From: Gaetbulibacter sp. S0825
Lineage (GTDB): Bacteria; Bacteroidota; Bacteroidia; Flavobacteriales; Flavobacteriaceae
Direction of reading: 5' to 3'
Length of the DNA stretch: 64,000 nt
NCBI RefSeq assembly: GCF_011777505.1
Contig: NZ_JAATJT010000001.1
Span: 620,001-684,000, forward strand
Shown here: positions 26,395 through 35,900 of the stretch, in pieces
Layout of the letters: each line of letters begins with the position of its first letter
Numbering within the stretch: the first letter of the stretch is position 1
Translations under genes and position numbers: made by a program
The notes under the pieces: model-generated
Database searches by the model: none
Told to the model about the DNA's origin: nothing
The model's input: only the letters and a program-made list of their open reading frames with translations

Positions 26395-28404
26395 ATGTCT
26401 GAAGAAACCAAATCACTCAATTTTATTGAGCACATTATAGAAGAAGATTTAAAAAACGGAATGCCTAAAAATCATTTACGTTTTCGTTTTCCACCAGAGC
26501 CAAATGGCTATTTGCATATTGGTCATACAAAAGCTATTGGCATTAGTTTTGGCTTAGGTGAAAAGTATAATGCACCTGTAAATCTTCGTTTTGATGATAC
26601 CAATCCAACCAAAGAAGAGCAAGAATACGTTGATGCCATTAAGCGCGATATAGCTTGGTTAGGATATAAATGGGAAAATGAACTATATTCATCGGACTAT
26701 TTTCAACAGCTGTATGATTGGGCGGTTCGAATGATTAAAGATGGGAAAGCTTATGTCGACTCACAATCAAGCGAAGCGATGGCAGAACAAAAAGGAACAC
26801 CAACCCAAGTTGGAACTAATAGTCCGTATAGAAATAGAAGCGTAGAAGAAAACCTAGATTTATTTGAGCGCATGAAAAACGGAGAGTTTCCTGCTGGAAC
26901 ACACGTACTTCGTGCTAAAATAGACATGGAAGACCCAAACATGTTGATGCGTGATCCAATAATGTATAGAGTAATGCACGCTCATCACCACAGAACAGGA
27001 AACGATTGGTGTATTTACCCAATGTACGACTGGACACATGGCGAGAGCGATTATATTGAGCAAATATCACACTCGCTATGCTCATTAGAATTTAAACCCC
27101 ATAGAAAACTTTACGATTGGTTTAAAGAGCAAGTATATGACTATAGTTCAGAAAAATATCCACTTATCCCAAAACAACGAGAATTTGCTAGATTAAATCT
27201 TAGCTACACCATTATGAGTAAGCGAAAGCTGCTTAAATTGGTAGAAGATGGTGTGGTATCGGGTTGGGACGACCCACGAATGCCAACTATTTCTGGCCTA
27301 CGACGACGAGGCTATACACCAAATTCTATTAGGAAATTTATAGAAAAAGTTGGTGTGGCTAAACGCGAAAACGTGATTGATGTATCACTGTTGGAGTTTT
27401 GTATTCGTGAAGATTTAAACAAAACTGCACCTCGTGTGATGGCTGTTCTAGACCCTGTTAAAGTAACAATTACAAACTATCCAGAAGGAAAAGAAGAATG
27501 GTTGGAAGCTGAAAATAATCCAGAAGATGAAGGCGCAGGAACTCGAAAAGTACCTTTTTCGAGGGAAATTTATATCGAAAAAGAGGATTTTAAGGAAGAA
27601 GCAGGAAATAAATTTTTTAGGCTAAAACTTGGAGGTGAAGTACGTTTAAAAAACGCATACATCATCAAAGCAGAAAATGTTATAAAAGATGCCGAAGGTG
27701 ATATTACAGAAATACATTGTACATATTCTGAAGACACATCTAAAAAAGTAAAAGGTACTTTGCATTGGGTGTCTATAAAACATGCTATAAAAGCCGAGGT
27801 TAGAGAATACGACAGATTATTTATGGATGAATCTCCAGATAGCCATCCAAACAAGGATTTTATGGAGTTTATCAATCCAAATTCTTTAAAAACCATTAAT
27901 GCTTTTGTTGAACCAAGTTTAGCTAACGTTAAGATTGGAGAACGATTCCAATTTCAGCGTTTAGGGTATTTTAATGTAGATGATGACTCAAAACCTGATG
28001 CATTAGTGTTTAATAAAACGGTAGGTTTACGTGATTCTTGGGCTAAGCAGAAACCAAAGCAAAATAACACTCAAAATCAACCTAAACCTCAACAACCCCA
28101 ACAACAACGCAAGGCGATAAATGTGATTCAGCAATTAGGTAAGAAATACACCAATCTTCCTGAAGAAAAGCAATTAAAAGCGAAAGCTGAGATACAAGCA
28201 TTGGCGAAAAATGTTGCTTATGATGAGCTCGAGCCATTATTTGGAACTGCTGTTAAAAAAGCAGGAACTCGCATTGCTATCATGATAGTGCTAAAGGAGA
28301 TGCTTAAAGAGGGCTTAGAAAAAAACGATGCCATTAAGGAGTTTGTAGAAAAAGCGTTAGAAGATAGGAATGAGTTATTGGTGGCTGAAGCCAAAGCTAT
28401 TTAA
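26395..28404 (+). CDS. glnS: Glutamine--tRNA ligase with unusual C-terminal extension
   Basis: GlnRS charges tRNA-Gln. The class I motifs are present: PEPNGYLHIGHTKA near residue 35-45 and TIMSKRKLLKLV (KMSKS equivalent, ISKR form) near 275; the specificity region RFDDTNP is also clear. The catalytic and anticodon-binding parts end near residue 550. The protein runs on to 669, against about 555 in E. coli. A linker rich in Gln, Pro and Asn (about 551-575) is followed by a mostly helical charged domain of roughly 90 residues (AINVIQQLGKKYTNLPEEKQ to the end). A strong terminator follows. Confidence 0.96.
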   Translation: MSEETKSLNFIEHIIEEDLKNGMPKNHLRFRFPPEPNGYLHIGHTKAIGISFGLGEKYNAPVNLRFDDTNPTKEEQEYVDAIKRDIAWLGYKWENELYSSDYFQQLYDWAVRMIKDGKAYVDSQSSEAMAEQKGTPTQVGTNSPYRNRSVEENLDLFERMKNGEFPAGTHVLRAKIDMEDPNMLMRDPIMYRVMHAHHHRTGNDWCIYPMYDWTHGESDYIEQISHSLCSLEFKPHRKLYDWFKEQVYDYSSEKYPLIPKQREFARLNLSYTIMSKRKLLKLVEDGVVSGWDDPRMPTISGLRRRGYTPNSIRKFIEKVGVAKRENVIDVSLLEFCIREDLNKTAPRVMAVLDPVKVTITNYPEGKEEWLEAENNPEDEGAGTRKVPFSREIYIEKEDFKEEAGNKFFRLKLGGEVRLKNAYIIKAENVIKDAEGDITEIHCTYSEDTSKKVKGTLHWVSIKHAIKAEVREYDRLFMDESPDSHPNKDFMEFINPNSLKTINAFVEPSLANVKIGERFQFQRLGYFNVDDDSKPDALVFNKTVGLRDSWAKQKPKQNNTQNQPKPQQPQQQRKAINVIQQLGKKYTNLPEEKQLKAKAEIQALAKNVAYDELEPLFGTAVKKAGTRIAIMIVLKEMLKEGLEKNDAIKEFVEKALEDRNELLVAEAKAI

Positions 28405-28424
28405 TAGAAAATTTAGAGTAATAA

Positions 28425-28454
28425 AAAACCTCGAAGCGATAGCATCGAGGTTTT
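28425..28454. terminator. Intrinsic terminator after glnS
   Basis: AAAACCTCGA pairs with TCGAGGTTTT around a ten-base loop, followed on the + strand by GTTTTTT. It lies between convergent glnS and the SPFH gene and has A and T flanks for both. Confidence 0.85.
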
Positions 28455-28480
28455 GTTTTTTAGCTTAAAAAGAATATTAA

Positions 28481-29407
28481 TTACTTTTCCTTTTTATCGT
28501 TTTTATTTTTCATTGCCTCACCAATTTGGTTACTAGCAGTAAAACTAGCGACCATATCATTTAGCATATTACTTCCTGCTTGAGGTGAGTTGGGTAACAA
28601 GATTAAGTTGCTGTTTGTTTCACCACCAATAGCTTGTAAGGTGTCATAATGTTGTGTCACCACAATTAATGCAGATGCTTCTTGAGAGTTAATCCCAACC
28701 TTGTTAAGCACTTCAACAGATTCTTCCAAACCACGAGCAATTTCACGACGTTGGTCTGCAATACCCTGACCTTGTAAACGCTTACTTTCAGCTTCAGCCT
28801 TCGCTTTCTCAACTATAAGAATACGAGCAGCATCACCCTCAAACTGTGCTGCTATTTTTTCACGCTCTGATGCATTAATTCTGTTCATTGCCGCTTTTAC
28901 TTGTGCATCAGGGTCTATATCAGTAACTAGTGTTTTAATAATATCAAAACCATAATCAGACATAGCATCGTTCAATTCCGCTTTTACAGCCAAAGCGATA
29001 TCATCTTTTTTAACAAATACGTCATCAAGCTTCATTTTAGGCACTTCAGCACGAACCACATCAAACACATAGCTTGTAATTTGGTCGTGAGGATAATCTA
29101 GCTTATAAAATGCATCGTACACTTTATCGCGTATTACTTTGTACTGTACAGAAACTTTTAAGCGCACAAACACATCATCTAAAGTTTTCGTTTCTATAAT
29201 TACATCTAGTTGTTGAATTTTTAAACTTAGTTTTCCAGCAATTCGATCAACTAAAGGGATTTTTAATTGCAATCCAGAATGGCGTATACTTTGAAATTTA
29301 CCAAAACGCTCAATAACAGCAGCAGTTTGCTGTTTGACAATAAAAAATGCAGAAATTAAAATTATTAGTCCAAAAAAGACAATAGGTATAAAAACAAACT
29401 GTTCCAT
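28481..29407 (-). CDS. SPFH/band 7 (stomatin-like) membrane protein
   Basis: An N-terminal membrane helix (FIPIVFFGLIILISAFFIV) is followed by the SPFH domain: QQTAAVIERFGKFQSIRHSG, LKIPLVDRIAGKLSLKIQQ, VRLKVSVQYKVIRDKVYDAFY and LNDAMSDYGFDIIKTLVTDI. A coiled coil rich in Ala, Glu and Lys follows (MNRINASEREKIAAQFEGD). The 308 residues fit the stomatin/HflK-C-like family, which forms membrane microdomain scaffolds and often modulates proteases. No NfeD partner gene is adjacent. Convergent with glnS, divergent from the barrel-protein gene. Confidence 0.92.
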   Translation of the reverse strand: MEQFVFIPIVFFGLIILISAFFIVKQQTAAVIERFGKFQSIRHSGLQLKIPLVDRIAGKLSLKIQQLDVIIETKTLDDVFVRLKVSVQYKVIRDKVYDAFYKLDYPHDQITSYVFDVVRAEVPKMKLDDVFVKKDDIALAVKAELNDAMSDYGFDIIKTLVTDIDPDAQVKAAMNRINASEREKIAAQFEGDAARILIVEKAKAEAESKRLQGQGIADQRREIARGLEESVEVLNKVGINSQEASALIVVTQHYDTLQAIGGETNSNLILLPNSPQAGSNMLNDMVASFTASNQIGEAMKNKNDKKEK

Positions 29408-29454
29408 AACAAGAATATTAAATGGTTAGAAAATAAATGAATACTAAATTAAGT

Positions 29455-29462
29455 TATATTTG
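29455..29462 (+). promoter_or_regulatory. Promoter -7 box for the barrel-protein gene
   Basis: TATATTTG, a full consensus match, 22 bases before the ATG at 29485. It overlaps the start region of the longer open frame and so favours the shorter start. Confidence 0.52.
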
Positions 29463-29484
29463 TTTCCGAACGATTAAAAATCCT

Positions 29485-30156
29485 ATGAAAAACAAACAAC
29501 TTACCTTATTAGTAGTACTAAGTGTGCTTTTTGTTACAATTACACAAGCACAGCATAAAAGTTTCAATATTAAAAATGGATTTGGTATAGGTGGAGGTAT
29601 TAGTCTGTTTGATATTAAAACAGATAATTTTACTACAACTAGAGGAAATGGTTTTGTTGTTGCTCTTGCCGCAACAGTTGATATTCCAAACCGATGGTAT
29701 AATGTAAGTTATGGTATGCAAATTTCTGAAAGTACCTTAGAAATTTCTGGCAGAATGACTGATGATGTTGCTGGTAACGAGCAAATAGAATATAAACTAA
29801 CGGCAGCTCAATTAGGTTTTTTCTTCCATACAAAAGTTATAGGAAATAATTTCACAATTGATGCTGGGCCTCAATTACAATATAATGGCGATTTAGAATT
29901 AAAAAATAGCCAACAGGAAGGATATTATATTAATGGTTACGATGACTTAGCAGCACCAGATATTACAGAAATATCTAGATTTAATATCAATGGAGTGTTT
30001 GGAGCTACTGCTGGTTTTGGATCGTTAAGGCTAAAAGCACAGTACATCTATGGGTTTTTGAATATGTTTGATAAACTTAACGATAACCTTAACCAAAATG
30101 CGACTTTTAAAGGCAACCCAGAAACAATAATGCTTACCGCAATATTTACATTTTAA
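29485..30156 (+). CDS. Outer-membrane beta-barrel protein (PorT/OMP_b-brl-like)
   Basis: From the ATG at 29485 the 223-residue protein begins with a clean signal peptide (KNKQLTLLVVLSVLFVTITQAQ). The frame is open to 29437, but that version puts a charged leader before the signal and overlaps the TATATTTG box. Mature sequence alternates polar and hydrophobic residues (GFGIGGGISLFDIK, WYNVSYGMQISEST, LGFFFHTKVIG, FTIDAGPQLQYNGD) and ends in a strand with terminal Phe (TIMLTAIFTF), the outer-membrane insertion signature. It is a small porin-like barrel of unknown role. Confidence 0.82.
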   Translation: MKNKQLTLLVVLSVLFVTITQAQHKSFNIKNGFGIGGGISLFDIKTDNFTTTRGNGFVVALAATVDIPNRWYNVSYGMQISESTLEISGRMTDDVAGNEQIEYKLTAAQLGFFFHTKVIGNNFTIDAGPQLQYNGDLELKNSQQEGYYINGYDDLAAPDITEISRFNINGVFGATAGFGSLRLKAQYIYGFLNMFDKLNDNLNQNATFKGNPETIMLTAIFTF

Positions 30157-30181
30157 TAAATAAGATAAAGCCTATTTTACC

Positions 30182-30199
30182 TTTACTATTTATAGTAAA
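30182..30199. terminator. Weak hairpin between convergent genes
   Basis: TTTACTA pairs with TAGTAAA around TTTA. The stem is AT-rich and short, but it is the only hairpin in the 50-base gap between the barrel-protein gene and gltX. Confidence 0.3.
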
Positions 30200-30206
30200 A
30201 TGGATA

Positions 30207-31745
30207 TTAATTAATCTGTGCGATAGCTAATTCTATTCTTCTTACAGCAGCATCTCGACCAATTAAAAACATGATTTGAAACAGATCTGGACCTTTGAGA
30301 TCTCCTACTAGCGCTAATCGAAGTGGTTGCATAACTTTTCCAAATCCAATGCCTTTTTTGGTAATCCACTCTTTAATTTCTGTTTGAAGATTTTCTGCAG
30401 ATGCCACTTCAATATTATTTATTACAGAAACCAATTCCTTCATGATAGAATCAGTATCATCTTTCCATGCTTTTTTTGCTGATTTTTCAACATAAGATTT
30501 TGGTGCCTCAAAAAAGAAACTACTTAACTCCCAAAAGTCACTAATAAAAGTAGCTCGTTCTTTAACCAATCCAACAACCATTGATATATAGTTTACATCT
30601 ATGGATGCAAGTTCAGGTCGTGATGCTTTAAATTCCATCGCTAATTCATCATTATCGTAATTCTGCATATAATGATGATTAAACCACTTAATTTTCTCTG
30701 GATCAAAACGCGCTCCAGATTTATGGACACGCTCTAAATCAAAAGCATTAATGAGTTCATTTAAACTAAAAATTTCTTGTTCAGTTCCGGGGTTCCATCC
30801 TAAAAAGGCTAAAAAATTCACCATAGCCTCTGGAAAGTAACCATCTTCCTTATAGCCTCTTGAAATCTCTCCAGATTTAGGGTCTTTCCATTCTAAAGGA
30901 AACACTGGGAATCCAAGTTTATCCCCATCACGTTTACTTAATTTTCCTTTTCCAGTTGGTTTTAAAATCAATGGTAAATGTGCAAATTCAGGCATTTCAT
31001 CTTGCCAACCAAGTGCTTGATACAAACTAATATGTAAGGGCAAAGAGGGTAACCATTCTTCACCACGAATTACGTGTGTAATTTTCATTAAATAATCATC
31101 AACAATATTTGCTAAATGATAGGTTGGCATCCCGTCAGATTTGAATAATATTTTGTCATCAAGAAGTTCAAGCCTAAAAGATTGAGTGCCTCTTATTAAG
31201 TCACGAGTTGTTATTGATCCTTGTGAACCTTGGGTTTTTGGGTCTAACATTTTAAATCGAATCACGTAATCATCACCATTAGAAATTCTACTATTTGTTT
31301 CCTCTTCTGAAAGAGAAAGAGAGTTTTTAAAGCGTTTTCTATTACTTAAATTATATATAAAAGTTTCTCCTCTAGCCTCTGATTCAGTTCTGTATTCTGT
31401 TAATTCCTCAGTGGTATCAAATGCATAATAAGCACGTCCGCTTTTAACCAATTGATCCGCATATTGCTTGTACAATTGCTTACGTTCACTTTGTCTGTAA
31501 GGGCCAAATTTTTCATTTCTCCCTGGACCTTCATCAAATGGGATTCCACACCAATTAAAAGATTCCACAATGTAATCTTCAGCACCTTCAACATATCTGT
31601 TTTGGTCTGTATCCTCAATACGTAACACAAAAGTTCCGTTGTATTTTTTTGCGAACAAGTAATTAAAAAGAGCGGTTCTTACACCACCAATATGTAAAGG
31701 CCCTGTTGGGCTTGGTGCAAAACGCACACGAACATTTTTACTCAT
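30207..31745 (-). CDS. gltX: Glutamate--tRNA ligase
   Basis: GluRS charges tRNA-Glu. The 512-residue class I enzyme shows RFAPSPTGPLHIGGVRTALF (HIGH motif at about 18-21), RIEDTDQNRYV, and the KMSKS-type KLSKRDGDKLG near residue 265. The C-terminal helical anticodon-binding region is complete. With glnS also present, the organism encodes direct glutaminylation of tRNA-Gln. The ATG at 31745 has a TATCTTTG promoter box 18 bases upstream. Confidence 0.97.
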   Translation of the reverse strand: MSKNVRVRFAPSPTGPLHIGGVRTALFNYLFAKKYNGTFVLRIEDTDQNRYVEGAEDYIVESFNWCGIPFDEGPGRNEKFGPYRQSERKQLYKQYADQLVKSGRAYYAFDTTEELTEYRTESEARGETFIYNLSNRKRFKNSLSLSEEETNSRISNGDDYVIRFKMLDPKTQGSQGSITTRDLIRGTQSFRLELLDDKILFKSDGMPTYHLANIVDDYLMKITHVIRGEEWLPSLPLHISLYQALGWQDEMPEFAHLPLILKPTGKGKLSKRDGDKLGFPVFPLEWKDPKSGEISRGYKEDGYFPEAMVNFLAFLGWNPGTEQEIFSLNELINAFDLERVHKSGARFDPEKIKWFNHHYMQNYDNDELAMEFKASRPELASIDVNYISMVVGLVKERATFISDFWELSSFFFEAPKSYVEKSAKKAWKDDTDSIMKELVSVINNIEVASAENLQTEIKEWITKKGIGFGKVMQPLRLALVGDLKGPDLFQIMFLIGRDAAVRRIELAIAQIN

Positions 31746-31763
31746 GAATCTTGTTTAAGATTA

Positions 31764-31771
31764 CAAAGATA
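31764..31771 (-). promoter_or_regulatory. Promoter -7 box for gltX
   Basis: Minus strand TATCTTTG, a full match to TAnnTTTG, 18 bases before the ATG. Confidence 0.5.
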
Positions 31772-31797
31772 AAACGATAATTATTAAAAGAAAGATT

Positions 31798-32841
31798 CTA
31801 GATAGAAATCATTTCTCGTGGTACTCGCTTATTCATTATGGCGAACCACAAAGGCGGAAATAAGGCTAAAACCATAGATGTTGGATAGCCATAAGGTAAC
31901 TGCGGGCTGTTTTCATGACATTCTAAAACCTGATATTTTTTTGAAGACCTAAAATGGTGATCGCTATGTCGTGTGAGTTCATAGAGCAAGATTCTACCAA
32001 TGACATGGTTGGAATTCCACGAATGTATTTCTTTAACGCGCTCGTAGCGACCAGACTCTTTTTTCTTCCTCAACAAGCCATAATGCTCAATATAGTTAAC
32101 AGTTTCCAAGAGCAAAAACCCAACAAATGCAGCTATAACAGCAAATAATAAAGCTGTTTTTCCAAAAACAAAAAACACTACGATCAAGTATATGGCTTGA
32201 AGAATCGAATACCAAAGCATATCATTTCGAAATGAAAAAAAAGAAAGGTTATAATTACTCAGTAATCGCTTTTGAATTTTCCATGCACTAAAGTATTGTC
32301 TAATAGTTGATGTTAACCAAAAGGAATATACAGTTTGTTTGAATCTTGCGGTTGCAGGATCTTCCTTGGTCGCTGCATGCAAATGATGTCCAAAATTGTG
32401 TTCTATATAAAAATGCATATACAGTGATGGTAGGAGTAAGGCTTTACCAATAAAGCGTTCTTTTGAGGCTTGTCTGTGACCAAGTTCGTGAGCCACATTA
32501 ATACCGTTTCCACCCAAAACAATACCAACCGACAGTACCAATCCAACAAATTCATAGGATTCAAAACCATAACTTGACACTTCTAACAATGCCCAAACTA
32601 GTAACCCATAAACAATAGGTAGGTTTAAATAGAGCAACCAATCAAAAAGTGGATTAATGGCTCTAGACGACACTTCTTCATTAGAAAAATTACTATTTTC
32701 TTCTTTAAGAATTAGCTCTAAAATTGGTATAAGGACAAAAATATAGATAGGTGTTAAAAACAACCAAAATCCTTTAAAATATAACCCAATAATGACGCTT
32801 AAAGGAACAGATAAGGCTGATAGGTATTTTAAATCTCTCAT
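31798..32841 (-). CDS. AlkB-like membrane fatty-acid/alkane hydroxylase (di-iron)
   Basis: The family of alkane 1-monooxygenases hydroxylates terminal carbons using a di-iron centre held by eight or nine histidines. Here they appear as HELGHRQ (about 115-121), HNFGHHLHAAT (about 146-156), NYIEHYGL (about 247-254) and LTRHSDHHFRSS (about 290-301), interspersed with about six hydrophobic helices. The length of 347 residues is slightly below typical AlkB (about 400). No rubredoxin or rubredoxin reductase gene is adjacent, so the electron donor must be encoded elsewhere. Substrate may be alkane or fatty acid; sequence reading cannot decide. Confidence 0.87.
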   Translation of the reverse strand: MRDLKYLSALSVPLSVIIGLYFKGFWLFLTPIYIFVLIPILELILKEENSNFSNEEVSSRAINPLFDWLLYLNLPIVYGLLVWALLEVSSYGFESYEFVGLVLSVGIVLGGNGINVAHELGHRQASKERFIGKALLLPSLYMHFYIEHNFGHHLHAATKEDPATARFKQTVYSFWLTSTIRQYFSAWKIQKRLLSNYNLSFFSFRNDMLWYSILQAIYLIVVFFVFGKTALLFAVIAAFVGFLLLETVNYIEHYGLLRKKKESGRYERVKEIHSWNSNHVIGRILLYELTRHSDHHFRSSKKYQVLECHENSPQLPYGYPTSMVLALFPPLWFAIMNKRVPREMISI

Positions 32842-32966
32842 TATTACTACAAAAAACCGATTGATAACGTCGGTTGTCGACTTTAACAGAATGTTATAAA
32901 TAAATTATAACACAAGTTAACAATAAAATTGTAGATTTATTAGTTGAAACTATTAAAAACAGGCTA

Positions 32967-35900
32967 TTGAGCAACTTTAATAACATACAAAACAAGCTTG
33001 AAGCGTTTATTAAAAAGTATTACACCAACGAACTTATAAAAGGAACTATTTTATTTTTCGCAATTGGGTTACTCTATTTTTTAATAACGTTGTCAATTGA
33101 ATATGCGTTATGGTTAAGCCCAATAGGAAGAACGGTATTGTTTTGGGTGTTTGTAATTGTTGAGTTAGCCTTGTTTATTAGGTTTATTTTAAAACCAATT
33201 TCTAAGTTGTTTAAATTTCAAAAAGGGATTGACTATTTAGATGCTTCTAAAATTATTGGGAATCATTTCCCAGAAGTTAACGATAAGTTAGTCAATGTGC
33301 TTCAATTAAAGGAAAACTCAAAAGAGTCGGAGCTTTTATTGGCAAGTATTGAGCAAAAGGCGATAGAGTTGAATCCAATTCCTTTTAAACTAGCCATCAA
33401 TTTTAAAAGTAATGTTAAGTATTTAAAGTATGCAGCAATTCCGTTGTTAATTATTTTATTGTCCTTTATATCAGGGAAATATGATTGGTTTAGTGATAGT
33501 TATGAGCGCGTAATAAATTATAAAACAGCTTATGAACCACCAGCACCTTTTCAATTTTTTGTAGTAAATGATAGTCTAAAAGCATTAGAAAACGATGATT
33601 TCACTCTTGTTGTTCAAACCGAAGGCGAAGTTATTCCTGATAATGTTCAAATAAGTTACAATAACGAAACGTATTACTTAAAGCAGATTAACCCTGGAGT
33701 GTTTGAATACATATTTGCACAACCCAAAGAAGCTATAAATTTTCATTTACTAGCCAATGAGGTTGTGTCCAGAGACTATAATTTAGAAGTGATTAATACA
33801 CCAATACTTTTAAGCTTCGATTTGGTACTTGATTATCCAACGTACACCAAAAAACAAGACGAAATTCTTAAAAGTAATGGGAATGCTATAGTACCTCAGG
33901 GCACAAAGGTTATCTGGAATTTAAAAACAAAATCAACAGAAAATGTGGTTTTAAGCACACCAGATTCATTAGTAAAGTTTAATGGTGAAAATGATGTATT
34001 CCAGCTATCGAAACGCTTATACAAATCACTAGATTATAGCCTTCATACAAGCAATAAGAGCTTAAAGGACTATGAAAGTTTGGCCTTTTCAATTAATGTA
34101 ATTAGAGATCAATACCCAGAGCTTAATGTAAAAATGGAACAAGACTCTACTGATAGTCAAACACTTTATTTTTATGGACAAGTAAGTGACGATTATGGTT
34201 TGAGTAAGCTACAGTTAGTGTATTATCCAAGTAATTCTGAAGACGATAAAAAAACAGAAAAGCTAACGGTATCAAGCTCTAATTTTGATGAATTTGTTAG
34301 TGTATTCCCTAATCAATTAAACCTAGAAGAAGGTGTTAGCTACGACCTATATTTTGAGGTGTTTGATAATGATGCTATAAGCAACTACAAGAGCACCAAG
34401 AGTAATGCATTTTCATATAGAAAGCTTACCAAAGATGAAGTTGAGCAAGAACAGCTAAAAGAACAAAGTGAAACCATTGATGATTTAAATAACTCACTTG
34501 AGAAGCTAGAAGAACAAGATGAAGAATTAAAAGAGTTTTCTAAAACTCAAAAAGAAAAGTCCGAACTTAATTTCAACGATAAAAAGAAACTAGAAAACTT
34601 TCTTAAACGACAGAAGGAGCAAGATGAGTTGATGAAAAATTTTAATAAACAACTCAAAGAAAATCTTCAGGAATTTCAAGAAGACAAGGAAGACCCATTT
34701 AAAGAAAGCTTGAAACAACGTTTAGAAGAAAACCAAGAGCAACTTAAAAAGGACGAAGAATTGCTTAAAGAGCTAGAAAAACTTTCCGAGAAAATTCAGA
34801 AAGAAGAATTGTCGCAAAAGCTTGAAGAACTCGCAAAACAGAATAAAAACAAAAAAAGAAGCCTTCAACAGTTATTAGAACTTACAAAACGATACTATGT
34901 GACCATGAAATCTGAAAAGATTCGTGTAGAGTTAGAGGAATTAGCAAAAGAGCAGGAGAAATTATCTGAAGAGTCAGAAGAAAATAACACTAAGGAAAAG
35001 CAAAACGAGTTAAACAAGAAGTTTGAAGACATTCAAAAAGAGCTTGAAGATTTGCGTAAAGAAAATGATAAATTAAGAGAACCTCTAGATGTGCCAAATG
35101 ATAAAAAGAAAGAAGAGGACATTAAGAAGGAGCAGCAGGAAGCAAGTGAAAACTTAGAAAAAAAAGAAGAAAGCCAAGACCAGCAAAATAAAGAACAACA
35201 GCAAAACAACGCTAAGAAAAGCCAAAAAAAAGCAGCTCAAAAAATGAAACAAATGAGCGAGCAAATGCAGCAGTCCATGATGAGTGGAGGCGCCGAACAA
35301 ATGTCTGAAGACATTGATATGTTACGACAGGTTTTGGATAATTTAGTGTTGTATTCGTTTGATCAAGAAAATGTCATGGATAAGTTTAAATCCATTCAAG
35401 TCAATCATAACGAGTATGCTAAATATTTGATTAAACAACAAAGCTTAAGAGAACATTTTGAGCATATAGATGATAGTCTGTTTGCGTTATCCTTACGTCA
35501 GCCGACGTTATCTGAAAGCATCAATAAAGAAATCACCGAAGTTTTTTTTAATATAGACAAATCACTAGAACAACTTGCAGAAAACAGATTGTACCAAGGT
35601 GTTGCAGCGCAGCAATATGCTGTAACTTCAGCTAATAGTTTAGCAAGCCTGCTAAGCGACATTCTTGATAATATGGAAAACCAAATGAATCCCTCTCCAG
35701 GACAAGGACAAGGTGGCGATATGCAGTTACCAGATATTATTATGAGTCAAGAGGAGCTTAATAAGCAAATGGAAGAAGGCTTAAAAAAGAGCGAAGAAGG
35801 CCAAAAGAAAGAAGGCGAAAAAGGCAAAGAAGGACAAGAAGGAGAGCAAAAGGAAGGTGAAGGTGAGCAACAAGGTGAAGGTGAGGGCGGAAATAGTGAA

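Noticed and set aside
32855-32875. AACCGA...TCGGTT inverted repeat upstream of the AlkB-like gene
   Set aside because: Arms are only six bases with a nine-base spacer and no promoter box is in register; it could be chance.
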